NCBI GenBank assembly: GCA_022495995.1
Contig: JAFEMH010001246.1
Coordinates: forward strand, 1-64,000
Length of the DNA stretch: 64,000 nt
Reading direction: 5' to 3'
Source of the DNA: Adenophora triphylla var. japonica
Taxonomy: Eukaryota > Streptophyta > Magnoliopsida > Asterales > Campanulaceae
The translations under genes and the position numbers were made by a program. Below are positions 45,052-54,987 of this stretch, one piece after another. A model generated the notes under the pieces. The model was not told the DNA's origin, searched no databases, and saw only the letters and a program-made list of their open reading frames with translations. Position 1 is the first letter of the stretch, and each line of letters opens with the position of its first letter.

Positions 45052-47908
45052 CTACTCAGAGTCCTGCTCGTTATCCGAGCACTCGATGTACTGCCCCGCA
45101 GCAGCCGGATCCGTCGAGAACAAGTAATCTCCAAATTCCTCCAGGCGAGAATACGCGAAAGGCCGCCTCTGCGCCTGCGAACTCGAGGACTCTCCCTGTT
45201 CGTGCCCCGAGTACGAAGAGTGAAGAGCTCCGAACCCCGCCGTCTCGCCCGAGAACTGGCCAAATACCTGCGCAAAGTCCGCTCCACCAGTCGTGGAGGC
45301 AGACGAACCTCTCGGCCTAGACGGCCTCGGCTCATGTACAGCCGCACTCCTTCGGGAATTACACCGCAGGAACTCCACGAGTCTCCTGGCGTAATTGGCC
45401 CACCCATCCAACTATCTCATAGCCTGGTTGTACGTACGGCCAGACACCTGCAAACCAGGAAAGTCGTCAAAAGACAAATAGAAAGCACAGATGCAACATT
45501 TGCAGAATGCTACTATCAAATGCAGGAAATCAAATCAAAGCACTCACCGAAGCATTGGGGTCCACCCTGTACCGAGGCCTCGTCTCCTCCGGGATAGGGA
45601 TCACCAACCGCCTACGGGAACATTCCAGCCCCTCATACGCCATCCTAGCGCGTGGGAACGGGAGGTCTAGGGAATATACAGGGCCCTCGCCCCCCTGTGC
45701 TGCACCTGCGGGCTCCTCAGCCTCGTCCTCAAGAACGTGTCATAGTCGGCACCCTCTATGACAAGCTCGGTATAGAACACGCCCTGTCTATACCTCTCCA
45801 GCTCCTCCATCGGTATCGACAAAGGATGCTGCATATATGGAGGCAGATCCACCGGCACCATAGGAAGGGACCCCGGACCATGCTGACGGGTCACCCTCTC
45901 CCCCAGATACATCGCGTCACGGTGAAGTCCCACCAGCAGCTTCCGCCGACGTGTGACCTCTCTAGCAACCTGGACCGCACCGACATGAATCTGGTTCCAC
46001 CAAGTCAGCTGGATCCGCTCGGAAAACTCTCGGCTCAGGGCCAGAGACACCTCATCGTAAGTCAGCCGAGTACCCTCTCTCGATGACACCGGCTTCTTCG
46101 CCTCCTTCTGCCGAATCAACATGGCAGGAAATAAGGACGCGTACACCTCCTTGATCTCCCATCGCTGCAGGCGGAACACCTCAAAGCACCAGACCTGTCA
46201 AGCACATGGAAAGTTATGTCAGCTACAAAGCAGATACATACGAGTACAAAAATGAGACAATGAAGAGAAAAAGATGGGAACTTACATCCAAAGCAAATGA
46301 GAAGTAACATAAGGTATTCTCCTCTCCCCGCGAGAACCTGTCCAAGGTGTGGTAGAGCTCGGTCAGTCCAGCCTCCCCCCAAGCGAACCCCCTCACGGTG
46401 TCCAAATCAGTCAGCGATCCGAGCAAATGGAAGTGACAGGATTGTCAGAAGTAGGAAACAGAGTCAATGACAACGCGAACCATATGAACCCTCGAGCCAG
46501 ACGCTCCGCGGTCATCCTCGGGGACCCTCCCCATAAGCAATAATACCCCTCCTCAGATGATTCTCCATCGGCCTGTACTGAATACCTAAGCCCCTAGCAT
46601 CGGTGATGACAAAGCGCAGCAGATCTGACAACTGCCCCCGGGTATAGCCGTCCACCCACACCAGCGTGTTGCCCCAGAATGGCAACCCAGTGATAGCCGC
46701 AAAGTCAGTGGGAGTCACAGTCGCCTCCCCCCACCTGAAGTGAAAAGTGTGGGTCGTGTCCCACCAGTACTCGCTCTGAGCTACGTACAAGGACCTCGCC
46801 CTCTGCGTCACAGCTACCGCGCTGATGAATCCAGCCAAATTGGAGTCAACCACAAGCTGCTGTGGACTCCTCTCTCCATCCTGAGCCTCGTTCGTGAATA
46901 TCTCCCACAGCGCTCGAACTGCCTCGAAGGCTCCCCGACTCTTCAAGTTGTGAAAGTCAACTGTCCCTCGCCCCTGCAGGTGAACACGGCAAGAGAACGT
47001 TAATACAGAAGCGACATCAGTAGAGTGCATGAACGCATGTCAAAATGATGCAACACAGATATAGTTCCCATTTTCCTAAAATATTTCCATCCCGGTTGGA
47101 GTATTAACGGTCCGGAACTTTTAAAGCATTTCGAAAACTCCGTCGAATCCGGAACTTTCAAAACATTTCGAAAACTCCGTCGAATTCGAAACTTTCAAAA
47201 CATTTCGAAAACTCCGTCGAATCCGGAACATTCAAAACATTTCAAAAACTCCGTCAAATCTGAAACTTTCAAAACATTTCGAAAACTCCGTCGAATCTAG
47301 AACTTTCAAAGCATTTCGAAAACTTCGTCGAATTCGAAACTTTCAAAACATTTTGAAAACTCCGTCGAATCCGGAACTTTGAAAGCATTTTGAAAACTCC
47401 GTCGAATTCGGAAATTTCAAAACATTTCGAAAACTCCGTCGAAATCGGAACTTTCAAATCATTTCGAACATTTCGAAAATTTACTCAGTCCCGAATTAAA
47501 CTTACTTTAATTCTGGAAAATACATCTAGGCAAGAAATTTTGCAACCAAAATTTTTATATCTTCTACCCGTAGTGTCAATTGAACTACACTCTAGTCAAT
47601 TTCGACAAAGGCGCATAGCAAAGTCAAAAGCCCCAATTCGGGCACCAAGAACCCTAACTCATTTCTAGTCAAATTTCTAACATTTAAAGAATGCACATTC
47701 TTAAAATTAATGGAATTTAAAGGAACTTTACCTGTCTTTCGATCCCTCCTTTGGATTTGTGAGTGTCCAGAGCCGGATAGAACTCCGCCGGATTCAAGGG
47801 AAGAACGGTCGTTCGAATGGTCCGCACCAACCTCGTTCTTTCGTTATCGGTCCTTCCATGACGAGCCATTGGTCTCAAATCGGCCTCCATGGTTATTTTC
47901 CTTTGCAA
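45052..47908 (-). pseudogene. Antisense PMD gene type 1 of element F, with introns
   Basis: Exon 1 is 47908-47732 (start uncertain; MARHGRTDNERTR is one choice), donor GTAAAG. Exon 2 is 46974-46286, after CACCTGCAG, donor GTAAGT. Exon 3 is 46194-45548, after CTTGACAG, donor GTGAGT. Exon 4 is 45447-45052, after TTTGCAG. The PMD core in exon 2 reads YWWDTTHTFHFRWGEATVTP, DFAAITGLPFWG, RGFIWFALSLTLFP and TDLDTVRGFAWGEAGLTELY. Exon 3 is basic and helical; exon 4 is Ser/Gln-rich and acidic at the end. Two frameshifts (about 46520, 46435) and one stop near 45415 make it non-functional. Intron 1 holds a 37 bp tandem array. Because the introns are antisense to element RNA, splicing of that RNA would not remove them. 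Confidence 0.7.
47100..47480. repeat. 37 bp tandem array in intron 1 of the F antisense gene
   Basis: About ten copies of a 37 bp unit containing CGAAAACTCCGTCGAATCCG and CTTTCAAAACATTT. It lies between exon 1 (ends 47732) and exon 2 (starts 46974). Confidence 0.92.
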
Positions 47909-48040
47909 ATTTGAGCAAAACTCAAGAAAGGGGATGATTCTTCTTCTCTCCTTTCTCTCCTCCTCGTCGGAAATAATGGAGAAAATGACCAGTTTGCGTC
48001 GCCCTTGGCGCTGAAATGAACCTGGTCAAATTCAGGTTAA

Positions 48041-48052
48041 GTCCGGTCGCAC
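48041..48052 (-). promoter_or_regulatory. F-family dyad upstream of antisense gene 1
   Basis: GTCCGGTCGCAC, one base from the perfect dyad GTCCGGTCGGAC, lies about 135 bp upstream of the antisense start. It is unpaired and no TATA is clear. Confidence 0.45.
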
Positions 48053-48179
48053 TCTTTTTGCAGCTGAAAAGATTCCTTGCCAATTTGGCCCCTCAACTTC
48101 TCGCAGTTTCAATTTTACCCATTTTTGGCCCCTAAAAGTGTAAAATTTCCCCCAAGTTAGACCTTTCTAACACCCTATC

Positions 48180-48600
48180 CCCCGAGGATCAAGTCCAGTT
48201 ATTTTTCACTAACGCTCGTCTCCTGAAGATAAAGTCCAGTTAGTTTTCACTAACGCTCGTCTCCAGACGTTAAATTCCCAGTTAGTTTTCACTAACGTCC
48301 GTCTCCAGACGTTAAATTCCCAGTTAGTTTTCACTAACGCTCCTCTCCAGACGTTAAAGTCCAGTTAGTTTTCACTAACATTCGTCTCCAGACGTTAAAT
48401 TCCCAGTTAGTTTTCACTAACGTTCGTCTCCAGACGTTAAATTCCCAGTTAGTTTTTACTAATGTTCGTCTCCAGACGTTAAATCTCAAGTCGACGTTTG
48501 ACATTCAAACTCTCACTTACGTCCCAAGTTGACGTTTGACATTCAAACGCTCATCTCCGCCCCAAACCGACATTTAACATTCAAACGCTCAATCCCGTCC
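48180..48600. repeat. About 43 bp tandem array and dyads in F
   Basis: About seven copies of a unit containing CCAGTTAGTTTTCACTAACG and CGTCTCCAGACGTTAAAT; the unit itself contains inverted pairs (GTTAGTTTTCACTAAC, CGTCTCCAGACG). It grades into GTTTGACATTCAAACGCTC dyads near 48530-48590 that recur in the F/H LTR. Confidence 0.85.
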
Positions 48601-48649
48601 TCGGACATCAAATCACAATTCCGTCTCCCGACGTCAAAATTCCCATTGG

Positions 48650-48905
48650 TTTTCACTCCAGCAAGTGAACATTTACTTCCCCTGCCGCCAGTCGTAAGCC
48701 CGATCATCCCACTTCAGCGGCCATCAAGGTAAGCCCGCACAGCAATCCCTCTTTGGCCATCTTCGTAAGTCCGAATATCATTTCACTCCAGCAAGTGAAC
48801 GTTCATCTCCCCATCCGCCAGTCGTAAGCCCGATCGTCTCACTTCAGCGGCCATCAAGGTAAGCCCGCGCAACAATCCCTCTTCGGCCATCAAGGTAAGC
48901 CTGAA
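48650..48905. repeat. About 130 bp duplicated unit in F
   Basis: Two copies of a unit containing CCAGCAAGTGAAC, GCCAGTCGTAAGCCCGATC and CAGCGGCCATCAAGGTAAGC. No gene is visible here or in 48906-49200. Confidence 0.8.
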
Positions 48906-49204
48906 CATTCCTCCTCAGCAGGATCCTAAGACCATTCATCTAAGAAGAAACGTCAATCAACCCCCTCAGTTCCTAACTGACCCCGTCAGAACTCTGGGCG
49001 CTTTTCCCCAGCAATGTGTCAGTCTCTCCCGAGACCACATCCCTTTCTAACCCCGTCGTTAAAATGTCAATTCTTCCGTGTAGTTAATAACACCAATTTA
49101 ACACAATCATTCCCATTATTGCCACCCTATCCCCGGCAGATAAACCTGGCAGTCATCATGAGTCCAGCACTCAAGGCACGAACGCCTTCATCTCAGGATA
49201 AGCG

Positions 49205-49490
49205 CATCCTCGCAACTTCGGTCTGAGGCGCCACACGCCCTCGTAGTTTCAGCAGCTCCGGTCTGAGGCGCCACATGCCCTCCTTTTTTCAGCAGCTCCG
49301 GTCTGAGGCGCCACACGCCCTCGTATGTTCCAGCAACTCCGGTCTGAGGCACCACACGCCCTCGTATGTTCAGCAATCCCGGTCTGAGGCACCACACGCC
49401 CTCGAAGGTTTCAGAAATCCCAGGTTCAGATGCCTCACAATAGTCTCCACTCAGGTTTAGACGCCTCCCAACAGTCTTGCTCAGGTTAAG
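49205..49490. repeat. About 42 bp tandem array and A-like 31 bp units in F
   Basis: Five copies of a unit containing CGGTCTGAGGCGCCACACGC (49205-49405), followed by two or three GGTTCAGA(T/C)GCCTC(A/C)CAA units resembling the 31 bp array of element A. Confidence 0.85.
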
Positions 49491-49517
49491 GTCCCCATGC
49501 GCGGTCCTTGCACCTAC

Positions 49518-49684
49518 GAACTACGATCGGCTTGATTTCCGCTCGGGATACGTAGGAATCCTTTCGCTAAGGGTCCAGCCAGCTGACCGCCCAGGTCTTT
49601 CAAAGTAAGGCATCCCCCAATTTGGATCTTTATCTTTTTTCAATGACCCCACTTCCTTCGAAAGTGACGTCGCTGAGGGCTAAC
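49518..49684 (+). promoter_or_regulatory. Element F pre-PPT box and polypurine tract
   Basis: GAACTACGATCGGCTTGATT and GGGATACGTAGGAATC (49518-49560) match the box of A and C. GTCGCTGAGGGC lies just before the LTR start at 49685. This identifies the following LTR as a 3' LTR. Confidence 0.7.
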
Positions 49685-50088
49685 TGTAAATACCCAAATC
49701 CGGATCGCCAAAATCCGTTAGAAGTTAACCGGAATCCGTTAACTGGCCCGCTCCAGGTTAACCGGAACCCGTTAAGCTCCCCGTTCTCAAGCCAACGAGA
49801 CGTCTCGGGACTGCCCCGTGCATCCCAACGTCAAAGCGTACTCAACACGCATCGTCGCACGTAAAAGTACAACTTTCCCTGAAAAATGCACTTATTGGCA
49901 CTTTTCAGGGGCGTTTCGGACATTTTCCGGAAAGTTTTTTTAAAAACGGACAAAATCGGGGATAATGGCACAAACTCCCACGAACCTGGTGAGTCACAAG
50001 ACACGTGGCACGCATGCCACAGCTCCCTCGTCAACATCAATCAAAAATCAGTGTGAAAAGACTAAAATACCCCTGGTATACAGTCCAA

Positions 50089-50220
50089 GTCCGGCCGGAC
50101 TCTTTTACAGACAATCCAGAATTGCCAGCAAGTCCCTCCAATTTCCAAAGTTTCACAAAACCCCCTGGAATTCAGCCTCAGTCCGTTCGGACTCTTTCTG
50201 AAATTTCACCTATAAATACA
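50089..50220 (+). promoter_or_regulatory. Element F LTR core promoter
   Basis: GTCCGGCCGGAC and GTCCGTTCGGAC, centres 92 bp apart, precede TATAAATACA at 50211-50220. The H LTR has the same layout (60793-60930, 96 bp). Confidence 0.6.
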
Positions 50221-50659
50221 GAATGCTGTCAAGCATTTTTAACAACAACATAATTACTCCATTTTCACCTCAAGCCACGGCCCAACTGGTTTCACCCTCT
50301 CTCGAGTTTCCATTTTGCCTCGATTCGCGTGAAAACTCCGTATTTCAATCAAATACAACCCCCACCACCTTGAAACACCGTTCCAAACACCTTTTCGTAT
50401 CCCGTATATTCCCACCAAGCCAAAGGAGCCGACCCTAGCCATAGGTAGTGCTCTCTCTCCCTAAACTCTCGTTCCATCTCGGTTTACGCGTCAGTCGCTA
50501 CAACCGTTTCAGACGACGTTGTTGAAATATAGACGTCACCGTCTAACGGTGTCCAATACGCTTTAGTCCTTGATCCTCTTCTCTTACCATAAGAGAAGTA
50601 ATATCGGGTTAAAATGGCGTTCCGGCCCCGTTCCGTTACTTTTTATGTCATTTACCAAT

Positions 50660-51400
50660 TCCAGATCGTTTGATCCGTCGATCATCATTTAATTTCATGT
50701 CATTTATGAATTCCGGATCGTTTGATCCGTTGATCGTCATTTACTTTTACGCAACTTTACAATTCCGAGCCGTTTGGCTCGTCGATCGCACTTTACAATT
50801 CCGGGCCCTTTGATTCCGTCGATACCGCACTTTAAATACTGTCATTTACAAGTCCGAGCCGTTTGGATCATGATAGCATTTACTTATCAAAGTTCGAGTC
50901 GCAAAACGATTCGTTGATCGCATATCATTTAATGCCTTTTTCCCTTAAAAATGCCAACAATGTAATGCCTGGTTCAAAACCGGAGTTCAACATTCGAACT
51001 CTCTTTCAAAACGCGCGAAATGACGTTTGGCATCCAAACGCTCATCTTCAAACTTAAAAGCCGACTTTTGACATTCAAAATCATTTAATGCTTTTTTTCT
51101 CGTAAAATCGCTAACAATGACATGCCCGGTTCAAAACCGGAGTTCGACATTCGAACTCTCTTTCAAAACGCGCGAAATGACGTTTGGCATCCAAACGCTC
51201 ATCTTCAAACTTAAAAGCCGACTATTGACATTCAAAATCATTTAATGCTTTTTTCCCGTAAAATTGCTAACAATGACATGCCCGGTTCAAAACCGGAGTT
51301 CGACATTCGAACTCTCTTTCAAAACGCGCAAAATGACGTTTGGCATCCAAACACTCATTTTCAAACTTCAAAATCCGACGTTTGACATTCAAACGCTCTT
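50660..51400 (+). other. Array of short hairpins in F LTR
   Basis: Small dyads recur with a fixed loop: GGATC-GTTT-GATCC (50715-50728) and CGAGCC-GTTT-GGCTCG (50766-50781); then GTTCGA-CAT-TCGAAC (51142-51156), GTTTGG-CAT-CCAAAC (51182-51196) and GTTTGA-CAT-TCAAAC (51380-51394). Stem bases differ in pairs that keep complementarity. All lie downstream of the TATA. Confidence 0.65.
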
Positions 51401-51969
51401 TTCTTAAAAGTCAACATTTGACACTTAAGATAAACAGTTAAAATCAGCATTCGCGCCACTTTTCCTAAAAACTTCCAAAATCGACATTTTTCATTCAAAC
51501 GCTCGCCTTTTCAAACAAAATCACATAATCAAAGTTTGACATTCAAACCAAGATTAAGCTTGTCATTCAAGCCCCCATTTTCAAAAAACGCAAACACACA
51601 CACACACGCACACATTTTTGAGAAAGGTAGAAAGACTCGTCATACGAGGCGTTTCGGGTGATCTCAAAATACTCTTCCCGAAACGTAACGTGACCTCCGA
51701 ACCTAACAATCTCTGGTACTCAAAAAGCTTTTTACTTATTTTTGCTACCAATAAAAATGACACCCCATTTTCAAAGCCTTTTCCTAAGTTTTTGCTATCA
51801 ATAAAAATGACACCATTTTCAACCAAAAGCCATTTCTCAACGTTTGGGCTCAAAATACAAAAATCGCGTGGCGACTCCTCTCCTTCCCAAAAAGCGAGGT
51901 CTCAGACACCAACCCTCCACGAAAGACAAATGCCTTTTTGCCGCGCGCGAAAATCTGGGTAATTTCAGT

Positions 51970-53010
51970 TTGGTAGCTGAAGGACTCATTAGACCTTTGG
52001 AGAATTGGAAACCTAAGACCTTTAATGTTAGGTTGGAGGAGTCCAAGCATTGTCGCTTCCACAAGTACCATGGGCATACCACCAATGAATGTACTTATCT
52101 GAAGTTTCTGATCTCCCATCTGATTGAAGAAGGCAAACTTGAACCACCTCAGGGTCCCAATACAGTCAAGAATCCTCTTCCTGCCAATAATCGGGTAAAT
52201 GTGATTGAGTTTGGAGAGACAAATATAGTAGGTTTTGGGAATCCAAAGAATATAGACATCCTAGAATTCAACGTTCCTTACGCTGAATTACAGGGAGAAT
52301 GGAAAGATCTGATTGACGCCTCGGCCACGGGAGGACAATTTGGTCCTATAATAGGAACTGACTTCGTTAATGTTGTCAAGGCAAGAGCTCTTTTTGGTGA
52401 TATCGAACTAGTGACAATAGTTAAGATTACTGAAGGAATACTCACTTATGAAGACTGTGAGGCCGAAGTAAATCAAGCTATGATGGTGGAGGTCTCCCCA
52501 GAACCCTTCATCACTCATAGTGAACATAATGTGTTTGTGATGGCTATTACTGTTCAAGAAGATCAGTCCCAACCACCAGTCTAGAAAAATGTGGAAAGAA
52601 GAGTGAATGAACAAGCAGACTTTGATGATGGAGAAAGCTGTCTCTCAGATGCCGTGAGTGTAACTGGTCTCGTTACTCCAGAGAAGCAAATGGACGTGAT
52701 CAAATTCGAAGAGGAAGTTTTACCAGATCAGCTGAAGCTCCACTGTGGGTTTGATGTCAGCAACTAAAATGATGGTTTGAAGGATGCACATCAGGATGGG
52801 ACCGCCAGCAAATTCGCTTCTCCCCAGGGCAGCAGCAGCTAAGAGTACCCCCCCTGTCTAGTTGTGTCAAACACTGTGTCAATAATAATATAGGGTTAAG
52901 AGTCTCTAAAGTCAGGAGTCTTTGAGTTTCAGTCCTCTGAGTCATCTGATGGCCTCACGCCTGAAGATTATGAGTGTGTCGCCATTGTTATATTTCCCTT
53001 TGCATTAAAT
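51970..53010 (+). pseudogene. Element G gag end, protease remnant and linker
   Basis: The frame enters directly from the F LTR. It reads LVAEGLIRPLENW and a zinc-knuckle-like CRFHKYHGHTTNECTYLKFL, then VKNPLPANNRVNVIEFGE. A TAG at 52582-52584 ends the frame. The stretch 52585-53010 holds linker remnants (FPFALNEMIDLS at its end, as in C). The protease core and G-patch-like stretch seen in A and C are missing, so an internal deletion is likely. Confidence 0.75.
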
Positions 53011-53013
53011 GAG

Positions 53014-54155
53014 ATGATAGATCTTTCCGAGTATCCCCTTATTGCCAACTTAACAAATGATAAATTAACTAATAACCTAACAACAGTTAATAATGATTCA
53101 TTTGAACAAGATGCAAACACACTAAAAGAAAAATACATTAAAGAAATCTTTAAGCAGGTTACTGATAAAGAGGAAACTCAGGCCCAAGCTGTCGAGTTGG
53201 TTTTGACGAGTGTTAACCTAGGTACTATCGAAGAACCTAAAGAGACACAGATCGGGAACTTCTTTCAAGGGGCTGAACGGGACAGACTGATTGATCTGCT
53301 CAGAGACTATGTGGATGTGTTCGCCTGGTCTTACAAGGACATGCCGGGGCTGGACAGCTCCATTGTGGAGCACAGGATCCCTTTGGCACCCGATGCCAAG
53401 CCGGTAAAACAGAAGCTAAGGAAAATCAAGCCAGAATGGTCTCTGTAGGTCAAGGAGGAGATTGAAAAGATGCTGCATGTAGGATTCATCAGGGTTATTA
53501 ATACCCGACCTAGTTGTCAAATCTCATGACTGTGACTAAGGCCAATGGGAAGGTGCACTACTGTGTGGATTTCCAGGATCTAAACAAGGCCAGTCCCAAG
53601 GACGATTACCCATTTCCAAACATAGACATTCTGGTGGACGTCACGGCCAACTACGAAGTCAAGTCCTTCGTTGATGGTTTTGATGGCTACAATCAGATCA
53701 AGATGGCCGAAGAGGACCAGGAAAAGACAGCTTTCACCACACCGTGGGGGACGTACTGTTATACGGTGATGCCTTTTGGACTAAAAAACGCTGGGGCTAC
53801 GTACCAAAGGGCAGCGACTGCACTCTTTCATGACATGATCCACAAGGAAATCGAGGTCTATGTAGATGATATGATTATCCACTCTAAAGGCGTGGATGGC
53901 CAACACCTTGTCGACCTGCGAAAGTTCTTTGAGAGGTTAAGACAACATTCTATGAGACTGAACCCTGCAAAATGCACCTTTGGAGTGACAAGGGGTAAAG
54001 TGCTTAGGTACATAGTCACAGAGCGAGGAATTGAAGCCGATCCCCGAAATATTAAAGCCATAATGGACATGAGGCCACCTCGAACCCAGACAGAAGTCAA
54101 AAGCTTTATGGGCAAGTTACAGTACATCAGTCATTTCGTCAATCAGCTGACTACA
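53014..54155 (+). pseudogene. Element G reverse transcriptase, 5' part
   Basis: 53014-53448 encodes the pre-RT region (WSYKDMPGLDSSIVEHRIPL) and ends at TAG 53446-53448 (CAG in A). After a short damaged stretch, 53514-54155 encodes the catalytic part with VDFQDLNKASPKDDYPFPN and EVYVDDMIIHSKG. An insertion then breaks it at 54156. Confidence 0.85.
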
Positions 54156-54987
54156 CATGGCGGCGATGGCGGAAGAGCAACAATACCAAGTTGACCTAGG
54201 AAACCTTATGACATTTAACCCTCACCATCACTTTGCATCCGCTCCTGATTCCAGGTTAGGGTTTAAATCTTGCTTTAATTTCTTCCATGTCCGTTAATTT
54301 CTGCTGTATGTTAATATGAACTACTAATTCATCAATTGAGGATGTAAACCTCAGTACATAAGTTTATTCATGGTTCTTGAAGCTTCAGCATCATCGTGTG
54401 AATTTTTCGCCCCCAAATTTGAAAATTTCACCGATTTTGCAATGCTCTCATTAGATAATTGTCGAATATATTCACCCAATTTGCTAGTCAAATTGTATTT
54501 GTATCTTTTGGTTCCTTTTTTTAGTCTATAGCAGTGGCGGAGCCAGGATTTTTTTATTTTTTTTTTTGAAGAGGGGATATCGTTTTCATAAAACTAGTGA
54601 TACTCCCGTGCGATGCACTGACATTTACTAATACAAAAAAGACAAATTTATACAAATACAACAGAAAATAGAGATGTTTGTATACATTGTAAAACACTTA
54701 TTTGAAAACTATATTATTGGTACAAATATCAGATTGAAGATCACTAAAATAAATCTATATTTAAAGCATAGTTAGTTTGTACAAAACGCGTTTTATACGT
54801 AAATTCCCGTTCAATAATACTCACGTTTGGCGTCCGTTTTTCATTGCTATGGAATTAAACACATATTTTTGATGTGAAACATAGTTATTGTGTATTGAAC
54901 GTGATACATGCATAATTTTAGTTAAAAAACAGGTGATTAAGGGAAGTAATTCGCCCACAGTGTTGCTCTTCCGCCATCGCCGCCATG
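54156..54987. mobile_element. 832 bp insertion with 27 bp perfect inverted ends and a captured exon
   Basis: Positions 54156-54182 and 54961-54987 are exact reverse complements. The insertion separates reverse transcriptase codons of G; about 21-24 bp of G are missing and no target duplication is seen, only a shared CATG. The left end carries an apparent first exon (54166 onward). Near 54531 CAGTGGCGGAGCCAGG resembles ends of small plant DNA transposons. It could be a Pack-MULE-like capture or filler DNA from break repair. Confidence 0.65.
54166..54255 (+). pseudogene. Captured first exon resembling plant RRS1 (ribosome biogenesis regulator)
   Basis: ATG at 54166 opens [20 protein letters not shown] and continues [10 protein letters not shown] to a splice-donor-like AG|GTTAGG near 54255. 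The VDLGNL motif near the N-terminus and the following His/Pro-rich stretch are how I recognise RRS1-type proteins (60S ribosome assembly, nucleolus). Only this exon and intron-like sequence are present, so it is a fragment. The start codon region is part of the left inverted repeat. Confidence 0.5.

Larger units (their letters stand above)
44443..51967 (+). mobile_element. Element F: 3' part of a Tat-type Gypsy element
   Basis: This sequence starts at the right edge of A and has the order expected downstream of pol: antisense PMD gene, tandem arrays, conserved box, polypurine tract and 3' LTR (49685-51967). Gag-pol of F must lie left of A, outside the window. A is therefore inserted in F. 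After the LTR, F abuts gag of element G. Confidence 0.75.
49685..51967 (+). repeat. Element F 3' LTR
   Basis: The 2283 bp LTR runs TGTAAATACCC...GGGTAATTTCA. It is longer than the H LTR (1963 bp) mainly because an about 157 bp unit is present three times (copies around 50971, 51129, 51284). TATAAATACA is at 50211. Family dyads GTCCGGCCGGAC (50089-50100) and GTCCGTTCGGAC (50181-50192) lie upstream of it. A hairpin array fills 50660-51400. TGGCGACTCC is at 51869-51878. Confidence 0.88.

Noticed and set aside
54166..54255. A functional RRS1-like gene
   Set aside because: Only a first exon and intron-like sequence are present, inside a broken retrotransposon.
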